A stretch of 30,114 nucleotides of DNA, from the IMG/VR virus record IMGVR_UViG_3300042914_001458, positions 1 through 30,114 of that record; one strand, given 5' to 3'. Below the pieces are notes generated by a model, which saw only the letters and a program-made list of their open reading frames with translations, ran no database searches and was not told the origin of the DNA. Origin of the DNA: a virus. Positions 11,725 through 20,639 of this stretch are shown here, piece after piece; within the stretch, counting starts at the first letter, position 1; each line of letters begins with the position of its first letter. Made by a program: the position numbers and the translations under genes.

Positions 11725-13900
11725 GGCATCCTTTTATTTTTGAAGTGAATTTAACACCGTTTGATAAATTAATTTTATTTGGATCAAAGTAACAAGTAAT
11801 TTTTGCCACATTTGGAGTTGGAAAAGTAAGCGTTGCATAAATATTGCCTGGTAAAGGGCTTAATGGATTTGCCAAATCATTGTCAAATGCTACAACAGTT
11901 GAACATATCCAACGTGGTGAACTCTTTGTTGGCTCAACAGTAATCATTCCCCACACTGTAGGTGTGTCCCATACGCCTGAAGTAAGTATGTGCCTACCCT
12001 CTATTTTATGTAATTCACCATCAACAACAACAGTAACCGCACTATTTGTTAATTCTCTATATAAAGTGATTTGATTTGTTAAATTAGGGTCTGAATCATA
12101 GTCTTTTATAGTTACATTTTGAGTAAATTCAGAATTTAAACCATCAATATTTGCAGTTAATCGAGTTCGTACGGTCCAATTTCCTGTTGTGTCATAAGGA
12201 AACCAATTTTTTGTTTGTTCATTAGGGTAAAAATCTGCATTTGCATTTACTTGTGCTATCCATTCCTCCCAATGATAAAAGAACGGGTAATGAATATGTA
12301 AACAATAATCCGTTATAGTGTCTAAACTTGCTTTTCGTGTTAATATAGCTTCACGTTTTACTGATGTTGTTGGTAAAGTAGTTATAACAGTTTGCGAAGT
12401 ATTTACTGGATATATACCTCCAACTAAAGGGATAGAACCAAAATCAAAATTAACACTATCTAAAACAAAACTTTCATTACTTACTGTATTATATGCCTCC
12501 ATTAAACATGTAACATTTGTTACTTCGGATGCATTCGGTATTAAAAAGTCTGCCAAAAATGCTACATCATCTTCAATATTTCCCGAAAAACCACTTTCTG
12601 TTATGCTTAATGAAGTAATATTTTCTGAATGATCATAAAAATTATGATTAATTACAGTCAAAGGCGCACCTTGTGGCGGTGGTATGTTTATTTGATTATT
12701 ATAAAGCAATAAATTTACATTTCCGTATTTAGCCCAAACATAAAATAAACGATCACCATCATCGCGGCCCTCCATAAATGTAGCAAATTGACTATTTGGA
12801 GTAAATGTAAAATCCCATGTTGTAATTGTTCCAACTGTTACCGGGTTATCAAATTCTAAAATATATCCGGCACCGGTTGGATTTGTAGGCGATGTTAATG
12901 TAATTGGAACAACTCCTGTTGTTGTTTCAACGGCCATACACAATTCAGATTGATCCTCAGGTTGATTCTTAAAATAAGCATCATCCAAAGGAACATAAGA
13001 AGCCCCAAAACCAAAATCAGTACTTGCCGAATCTATTTGAATTTGTCCCGTAGTAACTCCCGAGTGATTTAATAATACTATTCCTTGCACTAAACTCGCA
13101 TCAATTACACCCGTGTTGAATGCTTCATCAAAAAAACCTGTATTTGAATCGTCTGAAATAATAAAATTTGTATTATTTGCAGGGTTGCCAAATGATCGCG
13201 CCCATAATGTTCCGAAATATGGCTTAATGCAATTGCTTAAATTAAAACTATCTGGAGTTAATATGCCACATTGAATAAAGCTAATTTCTAAATCATATTG
13301 TCTTACTGTATTTGGATAAATTGTTTTATCCATTATAGTAGCAACCAATTCAAATTGACCAGATTTATTTCCTACTTGCGTACCAATTACAAGTTGATTT
13401 AAAATAGTTCCTGTTAAATCAAATGTAAACACTGTTTTAATGCCGTCTATTTGACTATTTGGAGTTAATGTGCCTCCATTATTAACAAAGTTAAATTCAA
13501 GCGTTAATCCGTTCTTTTTTTGACCTGCTTTATTACTTAAAACAATTACAGTAGTTTTGGAATCATCCCAACTATAACCAGTTACTAAAATAAGAAAATT
13601 ACTCGCTGCCAATAATACATCAGTAGTATGAGTGTGATGAACACTTCCGTTTGAATTATATTCAATTATTTGTATTTCATCCCCTGACTCAAAACCTTCA
13701 GTTAAAAAATTTATTCCTGATACATAAACTGTTTTAGTTCCTGAATTATAAGAAAATAAAACACTACCACTTTCCTCAACACGTACAGTTTCAAATAATC
13801 GACAACTAAATGTTTGTAAATCACCAGCGTTTGATTGATAAAACGTCAATGTATTACCAAACATATCTACATATTCTTTATTGTTTGCTGATATTGGCAT
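11717..13900 (-). CDS. Large beta-rich tail/baseplate protein
   Basis: The 727-residue protein starts MPISANNKEYVDMFGNTLTF and is beta-rich throughout, with many asparagine, threonine and valine residues and no membrane segments. Repeated strand-loop segments (SVLFSYNSGTKTVYVSGINF; TVFTFDLTGTILNQLVIGTQ; TLTFPTPNVAKITCYFDPN) suggest several tandem beta-sandwich domains. It follows the 584-residue tail-tip gene and a 71-residue gene in the order expected for distal tail proteins in Bacteroidota siphophages. It overlaps both neighbours, by 23 bases upstream and 8 downstream. I recognise no catalytic domain. Fibre, tail-tip or baseplate wedge-like roles all fit. Confidence 0.8.
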   Translation of the reverse strand: MPISANNKEYVDMFGNTLTFYQSNAGDLQTFSCRLFETVRVEESGSVLFSYNSGTKTVYVSGINFLTEGFESGDEIQIIEYNSNGSVHHTHTTDVLLAASNFLILVTGYSWDDSKTTVIVLSNKAGQKKNGLTLEFNFVNNGGTLTPNSQIDGIKTVFTFDLTGTILNQLVIGTQVGNKSGQFELVATIMDKTIYPNTVRQYDLEISFIQCGILTPDSFNLSNCIKPYFGTLWARSFGNPANNTNFIISDDSNTGFFDEAFNTGVIDASLVQGIVLLNHSGVTTGQIQIDSASTDFGFGASYVPLDDAYFKNQPEDQSELCMAVETTTGVVPITLTSPTNPTGAGYILEFDNPVTVGTITTWDFTFTPNSQFATFMEGRDDGDRLFYVWAKYGNVNLLLYNNQINIPPPQGAPLTVINHNFYDHSENITSLSITESGFSGNIEDDVAFLADFLIPNASEVTNVTCLMEAYNTVSNESFVLDSVNFDFGSIPLVGGIYPVNTSQTVITTLPTTSVKREAILTRKASLDTITDYCLHIHYPFFYHWEEWIAQVNANADFYPNEQTKNWFPYDTTGNWTVRTRLTANIDGLNSEFTQNVTIKDYDSDPNLTNQITLYRELTNSAVTVVVDGELHKIEGRHILTSGVWDTPTVWGMITVEPTKSSPRWICSTVVAFDNDLANPLSPLPGNIYATLTFPTPNVAKITCYFDPNKINLSNGVKFTSKIKGCHV

Positions 13901-14093
13901 ATTTTGTAATTAAATCGGTTATTTCTTCAGTGCTTTTTGCATTCTTTGCGCGGTTATAATCATTCATTAACCTTTCAGCTAATTTAGGATCCTCTTTTTT
14001 TACTAACTTAAAAGCTTGTGCAGTAATTGTTTCAAAGCTTTTCATCGCAATTTCTAAATTATTTGCAAGTTCTTGATAATTTAATTCACTCAT
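13878..14093 (-). CDS. 71-residue helical protein between tail-tip genes
   Basis: The small, all-helical, mildly acidic protein reads MSELNYQELANNLEIAMKSF and on to KKEDPKLAERLMNDYNRAK. Its ATG shares one base with the stop of the upstream tail-tip gene, and its end runs 23 bases into the next gene. A short helical protein between two large tail genes may be an assembly chaperone or a small structural bridge. No motif allows a firmer statement. There is no signal peptide or membrane segment. Confidence 0.65.
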   Translation of the reverse strand: MSELNYQELANNLEIAMKSFETITAQAFKLVKKEDPKLAERLMNDYNRAKNAKSTEEITDLITKYANISKQ

Positions 14094-15847
14094 TAATCAA
14101 TTTTTAATAGTGTTACTTTTCCATTTGCCCAATCATTAGGTTCTTTGTAGGTAATATTGGCATCGCTTTTTTCATCAATCCATTCAAGGCGCAATATTTC
14201 ACAAAGCTTTCCATCAATCCAAGCATAATTATTTTGAAGCAAAGATACAAAATCACTTTGGTGTATTCTTAATCGAGCATTTTCTCTAATTATATAATCA
14301 TTATTAGCAATAAAATTAATATAGTGGTATTTATTCCAAAGGGCTGTTGCTGAATAATCTGAATCATATTGATTTCTTTTTAAACTTACTCGGTTTGATG
14401 TTCCTGGAATAGGTTTAACAAATAAACTTTTTGTAATTCCAAAATACTCGTTACTTATTTTTAAAGCATTTACACGATCTAAAATTTGAGCAGCATATTG
14501 TGTGCCTCCATTACCAAAAGTTAAGATACGTGTAACAAAATCACATAATAAAGCAAATGGAACTGCAATTGCTTCCAATGCACTTAATTTACCTTTATCG
14601 GCACCCATTGCAAAATTTATACTTACCTCATTTAAACCTTTAATTGTAATTAAATCCTGATTAATTACTGTTAAAGAATTTTCAGTTGAATATTCAGCAT
14701 CATGTATTCCGTACATATAACCATCAACAGTATGGGTATCTGTAAAATCTAATCCATATCTTATGTAATATCTTTTCCAAGTGTCTTCAGTATTGTATGT
14801 GTATTGATCATCACGCGTTGGTTGTAGGTTCAAAGCTGGTGTTAAAGCTAACTGTGTTGATTGTTGTAACCAATCTCTGCGTTCCAGAACTACAGTTTTT
14901 GTAAATGGATCAATTAATATTTTTGCATTAAATTGCTTTTCACATTCGCGTAAAAAATCTCCAAACGTTGGTATTGTGTCCGATGCTGTTGGCCACCCTT
15001 TATTAAAATAATCTGGTAAATCACCACTAATTTTATCAAAAAAACTTTCATTTGATTCTTGTAATGGAATCGGAAGAATAAACCAACCCGGATTATTTGG
15101 AAAAGTAATACTTGACGGAAAAACATTATAACCTAAATATTGACAACCTGCCTTTAATAAATCATGATAATACATTCCTTTTAAGAATTTTCTTCTTGGA
15201 AAAAGAATTTTAAATAATTGCTCCAACATACTTATTAATGCAATCACCAATGTGGCCCAATAAATAATTCTAATAATAACTTTTGCCGCTGCTAATAAAG
15301 CATTTGAAACACTTAATGTTCCTGCAAATATTTCTGCAGATTGTTCAGCTATTTCTTTTGTTGTTTCAATAATTTCTTTTGTAAGCATGAATGTTGCAAT
15401 CGATAAACTGAATACCATTTCTGCATAATTATCACGAATTACATAATATCCAATATCTTTTAATTTAGGGTCTATTAATTCAGGGTTTTTTGAATGTATT
15501 AATTCCCAGCTTGTTCCATTTGCACGTTCCCAAAATGAATCATTCCCATTTCTTTTTTTAATTTTAATTTCAATCTCATGTTGCCTAACCATGGGTTTAT
15601 TGGTTGCATCGCTTAAATCAACATAATAATCCAAAGTAACACCATTTAAGTCAACAGTATAAGGTATTCCAATAAATAAACCATTTTGTTGTATATGCTG
15701 TTTTACAATATCATTTGCCTCGCGTGGTAAAATAATTGTGTCAACATTTAAACTTAAAAAGTCAGGATTGCCAGTAAAATCACTTACCACTCCAATTGAA
15801 TCCCGGTTACGTGGGCTTATTTCAATACCATTCAAAAAGTGCTTCAT
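14093..15847 (-). CDS. Tail-tip/baseplate protein with internal membrane-like segment
   Basis: The 584-residue protein follows the tape measure, where the distal tail or tail-associated protein is expected. Residues 1-100 are beta-rich (FLNGIEISPRNRDSIGVVSD). A hydrophobic stretch at 143-155 precedes a strong hydrophobic segment at about 183-208 (LLAAAKVIIRIIYWATLVIA then LISM), which is followed by a basic FPRRKF. The middle (about 225-340) is a domain with GDFLRECEKQFNAKILIDPF (312-331 region), resembling the 'baseplate hub' style found in tail-associated proteins. The hydrophobic segment is unusual for a virion hub and may touch the host membrane during DNA delivery. A four-base overlap joins it to the tape measure gene. 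Family assignment is by position and overall look. Confidence 0.75.
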   Translation of the reverse strand: MKHFLNGIEISPRNRDSIGVVSDFTGNPDFLSLNVDTIILPREANDIVKQHIQQNGLFIGIPYTVDLNGVTLDYYVDLSDATNKPMVRQHEIEIKIKKRNGNDSFWERANGTSWELIHSKNPELIDPKLKDIGYYVIRDNYAEMVFSLSIATFMLTKEIIETTKEIAEQSAEIFAGTLSVSNALLAAAKVIIRIIYWATLVIALISMLEQLFKILFPRRKFLKGMYYHDLLKAGCQYLGYNVFPSSITFPNNPGWFILPIPLQESNESFFDKISGDLPDYFNKGWPTASDTIPTFGDFLRECEKQFNAKILIDPFTKTVVLERRDWLQQSTQLALTPALNLQPTRDDQYTYNTEDTWKRYYIRYGLDFTDTHTVDGYMYGIHDAEYSTENSLTVINQDLITIKGLNEVSINFAMGADKGKLSALEAIAVPFALLCDFVTRILTFGNGGTQYAAQILDRVNALKISNEYFGITKSLFVKPIPGTSNRVSLKRNQYDSDYSATALWNKYHYINFIANNDYIIRENARLRIHQSDFVSLLQNNYAWIDGKLCEILRLEWIDEKSDANITYKEPNDWANGKVTLLKID

Positions 15848-18800
15848 TTTCTTACTTTAAATCGATTATAAACTATTGTATTTCCTTGACGAGTACTCTT
15901 TACAATTTCCATTGCGCTCTGAGTTATTTCACCTAATTCGATATTAGTTTCAGGTTTGCGCTTAATTACCTCTTTTAAATCTTTCATTTCATTTACTAAA
16001 ACTGCCAACTCTAATGAACTATGCATTACGTCTTGACCTATTAATCTGCCACTTTGATATTGTGTCGCTATACGTGTTAATTCTTCATTTGTAAGCCCTC
16101 CAATTTGATCGTTTAATGATTTCGGTATTACGCGTTCGTTCGGGTGTAATATCGCATGAAAACCACCTTTACCGTCAACACCGCGACCATTTTTTCCAGT
16201 ATCTTCAGTTCCATCATAAAACATAGGCAAACTTTTTATGAAAGTCCATAATACAGTTGCATCACTTATTGTTTTTGTAAGTGCTGTTTTTGGGTCTTCT
16301 GCTGCATAATTAGAATAAGTTTGTAACAATGTGTTTGCCATTTCTAATTGTTGTTGTTTTCTTTGCTCTTGTTCTTTTTTACGGTTGCCTTCTGCAATTA
16401 TTTTTTGTTGCTCTGCTAAACTCTGCTCTGCATCAATATTACCTTGGGCCGCAAGTTCACGATAGAAATCTGCTTGTTTTTCAGCGGCTGCAATCTCTTT
16501 ATCTATTTGCGCAATACGTTGTTCAGATTGTTCTTTAAAATAATCAGTTGTTTTTTGTCCAAATTCTTCTATTGATTCCCACCTTTGTTTGTTTGCTTCT
16601 TTTTCGTCTTCTTTTAATTTATCCTGGTTTTTTTGATTTGCTTCAATTTCAGATTCTTGATATTTTAAATTAATATCATTTCTTCTGTTTAAATATATAA
16701 TTTCAATGTCCTCAAGTGCCTGTTGGTTATCTTTAAACATTACTTTTTTCTCAAAATACCAATCATTCAAATCACGCATTTCTTTTTCTTGATCACTCAT
16801 GAATAACCTTTGACGTTCTTCGGTAAATGCTTCGGCTTCATTTAATAATTCATCCTGACGTTTTTTTTCGTTTTGAATAGCTTGGTTTTTTAAGTCTTCT
16901 AATTTGGCTTGTGCTTCTTTTTCCTTATCATATTCAATTTGACTATATTCATCGGTAATTTGACCGATTTCAATAAGCATGTTTTCTTCAATCAATAATT
17001 TTAATTGTGCTTTCTGTTTAGCATTTGTAACCTCTTTATCTAAATCTTGTTTTCGTCTTTTTGCATTTTCAATTACTTCGGTAATACGGCGTGTTTTTTC
17101 ATCCTCTATTTGTTTAATTTGTTCATCGCGTATTTCACGAGTTAAATCGCGCATTTCTTGTTTAGCCTTTACATTTGTTTTTATTTCTTTTGTGTTTTTT
17201 TGATGAGCCTGCGAATTAACAACTATCTCACTTGTTGCATCTTTTACCTCCTCACCTAAATTAGATAAATCAGCATTATATTCTTTAATGGCCGCATCGC
17301 TACCTTTTATCCCGGCTCTTAATTTAGCATTTTGATCTTTTAAATAATCAACGCGTTTACCGTACTCACCTGCTAATTTTGGTTCCAATTTAATTAATTC
17401 ATTGTAATCTTTTATAGTTTTTTCATTAGCTTTAATTGTTTTATCACTTGTTGTTTTTTTCTTTTTTTCAAGTTCAATTTCAGTAGTTAATGAGCTTTGT
17501 GTTTTTTTCAATAATGCTTCTTTTTGTTTTAAAAATTCAGCTTGTGAAATTTTATTTTCATTTCTTAATCTTTGAATATTATTCAATTCTTTATCTAAAT
17601 TTTGACGGCTTTTGCTATTATATTCTTGTGCTTTTTTTGCTCCATCTGCTTGAGCCTTTGCCGTAAGTTCTTGTTCTTCACGAGCTGCTTTTGCGTTACT
17701 TGCAACATCCCACCATGCCATTGCCAGTTCAATTACACCAGCTATTATTGTAACTATTGCAATGCTTTTAAATGCTTGACCAAAACCACTTACTGCGCTT
17801 CCTGCTTGTGTTGCGGCAACTCCTGTTTGTTGTTGAGCCCTTGCTAATTGTATTTGTTCTAATCTATATGCTCTTGTTTGTGGTATTTGAGCCGCTATCT
17901 GTTGACCTATTTCACGTAATCCTCCAGACATTATAAATTGATATGCTTGAACAGCTTTTAATGCAGCTTGATAGGTTAACCATGCTGTTGCAGCTTTAAT
18001 TGCTAAATTTATAATAGTTCCTAAATTTGCAGCTAAAAAATCTAAAACGGCCCCAAATTTACCGGTAACATTACCGCTTTCATCGATTCCTAAAATGTAT
18101 TTATCTATTGCATTTTTTAATTTATCAGTTTTTGCCTGTAATGTTTCATTCTTTTTTGTAAACTCATCTGTTATTGAAGTTGTACTTTTTAATGCTTTAC
18201 CAGCTTGATCCGTTCTTTTTGTTAATAAATCTGTATTTGTTGATAGTTTTAATAAAACCTCACTTGCGCCAGCTCCATCCAATTTTAATGAATCCAAAGC
18301 CGTTGCCAACCCAACTGCATTACCTTGAAATTGTTTAGTACCCTCGATTACTTTCATAAAGGCACCCATTAAATCTGTATTAACAAGGTTTGCAAATTCA
18401 GCTGCATTCATTCCGGCAATTTTTGAAAATCCCTCCGTATTTTCTGCCATTTTTTTCAAAATACCACTTACTGCCGTCCCACCTCTTTCAGCACTAACAT
18501 TTAATTCTTGTAATGTTGATGATAAACCTAAAATCTGTGAACTTGTTAATCCTAATGGAATACCAACACCTCCAATACGGCCTGCAAAATCTGATATTAT
18601 TGGCGAAGTTGCGGAACCCTCAGCACCTAAAACATTTAAAGCGTTACCAATATTCAATAAATCTTGTGAAACATTTTTTGTTTTTATATCACCTAAAACA
18701 TTTCTTAAACCACCAACAACACTTGTTATTTCTTCAGCACCCCCTTGAAATTCATCACCTAATGCAACATTTAATTTATCTATTGATTGAGTAAATCCGA

Positions 18801-19653
18801 TAATATTTTTTGCATCAATACCTAACTGGCCTCCAATTTTTGCTATTTGCTGCAATCCCGTTATACTTGTTCGCGTGTCAATTTTTAATAATTCCTGACT
18901 TAAATCACGCGCAGCTTGTGTTGAAACATTTAAAGTTTTTGCCATATCAGCGGCATTCTCATCAAAACTCTTTAATGTTTGATCAGCCTTAGTTATTACC
19001 GTGCCAACCCCAAATGCAATACCAAGTTGAGCCAAACCGTCTTGTAAAGTACTTATGGCACCTGTATAATTACCTACATTTCTTTGATGTTGCCCTACAG
19101 TTGCATCAACTTGTTTTAATTTTGTATCTAACTGCGTAATATTTTGAAGTAATAATTTACCCTCTGCTGTATTTTCTTTATTTTGAACCGCTAAATCTTT
19201 ATATCTTTTTCGTAATTCATTTAATTGATTACTCATTTTAGAATATGCACTGGTTTCTCTTTCGGCGTTTTTTGCAGCCTTTTCAGATTCTTTAGCCAAA
19301 CGGGCTCTTTCTTGTGCTTCCGCTTTTTGTGTTTTTATTCTATCCTGAGCTAATTTTTCTTGTTCTCTTTCGCTTTTTATTGCCTGTTGTCTAACTTGTT
19401 CTTTAAGTTTTTCAATTTCAATTGATTGCTTTTGAATTTTATTGGCTTCGGCTGTTGCTTGTGTGAATTTCTTTATTGATTCAGAACTATCAAATTTAGC
19501 ACCGCTCAAAGATTGTTTTAATGTAACGGCAGTTTGTTTAAATTCCTCATTGATTTTATTTAAACTTACTAAAGTTTTTTCAGCACTATCCCTTATTCCT
19601 TTGAATATATCTTCCTGATCGAATAAATCTCTGCTACTTATTTTTTTTGCCAT
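15844..19653 (-). CDS. Phage tail tape measure protein (TP901-type core)
   Basis: This 1269-residue protein sets the tail length in siphoviruses. It opens with a long coiled coil (about 20-190, rich in Lys/Glu/Gln/Ala). A TP901-like core at about 195-480 includes QHQRNVGNYTGAISTLQDGL (189-208 area) and the repeated GGVGIPLGLTSSQILGLSST type segment. Hydrophobic helices lie at about 534-575 and 628-649, followed by a second very long coiled coil. The C-terminus has the glycine-rich, histidine-containing GGFHAILHPNERVIPKSLN, a recurrent ending of Bacteroidota tape measures. The usual rule of about 1.5 angstrom per residue gives roughly 190 nm of tail. The start overlaps the upstream chaperone-position gene by 20 bases. 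Confidence 0.92.
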   Translation of the reverse strand: MAKKISSRDLFDQEDIFKGIRDSAEKTLVSLNKINEEFKQTAVTLKQSLSGAKFDSSESIKKFTQATAEANKIQKQSIEIEKLKEQVRQQAIKSEREQEKLAQDRIKTQKAEAQERARLAKESEKAAKNAERETSAYSKMSNQLNELRKRYKDLAVQNKENTAEGKLLLQNITQLDTKLKQVDATVGQHQRNVGNYTGAISTLQDGLAQLGIAFGVGTVITKADQTLKSFDENAADMAKTLNVSTQAARDLSQELLKIDTRTSITGLQQIAKIGGQLGIDAKNIIGFTQSIDKLNVALGDEFQGGAEEITSVVGGLRNVLGDIKTKNVSQDLLNIGNALNVLGAEGSATSPIISDFAGRIGGVGIPLGLTSSQILGLSSTLQELNVSAERGGTAVSGILKKMAENTEGFSKIAGMNAAEFANLVNTDLMGAFMKVIEGTKQFQGNAVGLATALDSLKLDGAGASEVLLKLSTNTDLLTKRTDQAGKALKSTTSITDEFTKKNETLQAKTDKLKNAIDKYILGIDESGNVTGKFGAVLDFLAANLGTIINLAIKAATAWLTYQAALKAVQAYQFIMSGGLREIGQQIAAQIPQTRAYRLEQIQLARAQQQTGVAATQAGSAVSGFGQAFKSIAIVTIIAGVIELAMAWWDVASNAKAAREEQELTAKAQADGAKKAQEYNSKSRQNLDKELNNIQRLRNENKISQAEFLKQKEALLKKTQSSLTTEIELEKKKKTTSDKTIKANEKTIKDYNELIKLEPKLAGEYGKRVDYLKDQNAKLRAGIKGSDAAIKEYNADLSNLGEEVKDATSEIVVNSQAHQKNTKEIKTNVKAKQEMRDLTREIRDEQIKQIEDEKTRRITEVIENAKRRKQDLDKEVTNAKQKAQLKLLIEENMLIEIGQITDEYSQIEYDKEKEAQAKLEDLKNQAIQNEKKRQDELLNEAEAFTEERQRLFMSDQEKEMRDLNDWYFEKKVMFKDNQQALEDIEIIYLNRRNDINLKYQESEIEANQKNQDKLKEDEKEANKQRWESIEEFGQKTTDYFKEQSEQRIAQIDKEIAAAEKQADFYRELAAQGNIDAEQSLAEQQKIIAEGNRKKEQEQRKQQQLEMANTLLQTYSNYAAEDPKTALTKTISDATVLWTFIKSLPMFYDGTEDTGKNGRGVDGKGGFHAILHPNERVIPKSLNDQIGGLTNEELTRIATQYQSGRLIGQDVMHSSLELAVLVNEMKDLKEVIKRKPETNIELGEITQSAMEIVKSTRQGNTIVYNRFKVRK

Positions 19654-20080
19654 TTTTTATAATATTAGATTCCGTTTTCATTGCTTTTTCAAACTCTTTT
19701 ATCAAATAAAAATATTCTTTTACCGTTATTTCTCGTGGATTTATTCTATATCCTACCCATTTTGAAACATGAATCATAGTTTGTTCAGTTGTTACACCTA
19801 CTTTATTAATTTCAATCATTTGTTTTAACTTACTTTCAGACATTTCAATCAATGTTAATTGAAATTTATTACCAGTTATAACATAATCGCACTCATGTAA
19901 AGCTTTTTCTTTTAACGCATCAAAAAATTTTTTATGCATTTTAGACAAACCAAATTCAGTTAAGTATTGATCATAAATTTTTATCCAATTTTCATTATCA
20001 ATCTTTTCATTTCCTACTTTTCCCTTACGAACATATTTCAATTCACCTACTAAACATTTATCCCAATTGTAAAGAGGCAT
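19634..20080 (-). CDS. Tail-assembly-chaperone-position protein
   Basis: The 148-residue protein is started here at MPLYNWDKCLVGELKYVRKG, five bases past the stop of the preceding gene. The same frame stays open further upstream to about 20233, inside the preceding gene, so a frameshifted fusion cannot be excluded. It is helical and ends with MIHVSKWVGYRINPREITVK and EYFYLIKEFEKAMKTE, the type of 'xxYRINPREITVxEYFYLIKE' segment seen in small tail-assembly proteins that bind the tape measure. It lies directly before the tape measure, where gpG/gpGT-like chaperones are found. The role is inferred from position and general appearance. Its end overlaps the tape measure start by 20 bases. Confidence 0.75.
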   Translation of the reverse strand: MPLYNWDKCLVGELKYVRKGKVGNEKIDNENWIKIYDQYLTEFGLSKMHKKFFDALKEKALHECDYVITGNKFQLTLIEMSESKLKQMIEINKVGVTTEQTMIHVSKWVGYRINPREITVKEYFYLIKEFEKAMKTESNIIKNGKKNK

Positions 20081-20084
20081 TTCA

Positions 20085-20546
20085 TCAATCCCGGAATAAT
20101 AATTCTCGGGCCCTATTGATTGTAAATTCTCTAAGTTTTTCAATGAGTTTTTCTTTGCTCTGGTCAGTAAGCCCAATAATGTCATCGCCATATTTTTCAA
20201 ATAAGTTTGCATCTGTTTTAATTGGATCAGCATCTATTTCAATTTCATTGTTACCCACATTAATAACCATTGAATCATAAAATTCTCCAGTATCTTTTAA
20301 TGTATATGGATCTCCCTCTTGTTTTCTTCCACGTGTTATCCATTCTGTTAAAAATGAATAACTATCATTACCTTCATTATCTGTTATTCGCCCTCCAGTG
20401 CCATCAATACCCTTTTGAAGTTGATCATTTTGTATTAATTCTTCAATAATATACTTTTGATTTTGTTTATTATTGAAAAACTCTCTCCATAATTTATCCT
20501 CATTAAGCGAAATAAAGCGTTTTAACAGCATTTCGAGTGCTTCCAT
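20085..20546 (-). CDS. Tail completion / HK97 gp10-like candidate
   Basis: The 153-residue protein has an N-terminal helical part (MLLKRFISLNEDKLWREFFN), then a polar loop with GIDGTGGRITDNEG. The segment TLKDTGEFYDSMVINVGNNE (82-101) resembles the 'LxDTGxLxxSI' strand-turn of HK97 gp10 and virion-morphogenesis proteins. It is followed by KYGDDIIGLTDQSKEKLIEK and a basic end. It is the first gene after the terminator that follows the tail tube gene, and the first of the pair before the tape measure. A tail-completion role fits the sequence signature. The chaperone role fits the position and is the alternative. Confidence 0.7.
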   Translation of the reverse strand: MEALEMLLKRFISLNEDKLWREFFNNKQNQKYIIEELIQNDQLQKGIDGTGGRITDNEGNDSYSFLTEWITRGRKQEGDPYTLKDTGEFYDSMVINVGNNEIEIDADPIKTDANLFEKYGDDIIGLTDQSKEKLIEKLREFTINRARELLFRD

Positions 20547-20550
20547 AACA

Positions 20551-20558
20551 CAAAGGTA
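20551..20558 (-). promoter_or_regulatory. Candidate -7 element (TACCTTTG) just after the terminator
   Basis: TACCTTTG followed by T ends only four bases before the ATG of the 153-residue gene and lies downstream of the terminator at 20588-20619. It matches TAnnTTTGY exactly, but no TTTG occurs at the -33 position, and initiation here would leave almost no leader. This is weak. Confidence 0.3.
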
Positions 20559-20587
20559 AATTTAATTATTTTCTTTTTTTAAATCGA

Positions 20588-20619
20588 ATAAAAAAAGGGG
20601 TGCAATATACACCCCCTTT
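20588..20619 (-). terminator. Rho-independent terminator after the tail tube gene
   Basis: On the minus strand AAAGGGGGTG (20619-20610), loop TATATTG and CACCCC (20602-20597) pair into a G+C-rich stem of six base pairs, extended by AAA/TTT across a one-base bulge. A run of T follows. It lies 21 bases after the tail tube stop. Because the tail genes continue beyond it, it probably gives partial termination that sets the excess of tube protein over tape measure. Confidence 0.85.
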
Positions 20620-20639
20620 CCTTAGTTTATAGGTTAAAA

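Noticed and set aside
12318-12632. 104-codon open frame on the plus strand inside the 727-residue tail gene
   Set aside because: It lies antisense in a long, well-framed gene, has no promoter or neighbours on its strand, and its composition is what the reverse complement of this A+T-rich gene would give. No other plus-strand gene is supported anywhere in the window.
14914-15126. 70-codon minus-strand frame inside the 584-residue tail gene
   Set aside because: It is a second frame of the same strand within an intact gene, with no start context and no recognisable product.
18513-18794. 93-codon open frame on the plus strand inside the tape measure gene
   Set aside because: It is rich in histidine, leucine and glutamine, the expected antisense product of repeated codons in the tape measure; there is no supporting context.
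20081-20233. N-terminal extension of the 148-residue tail gene to 20233
   Set aside because: It would overlap the preceding gene by about 150 bases; the ATG at 20080 just past the upstream stop is the simpler start. The open overlap is kept as a low-interest frameshift finding.
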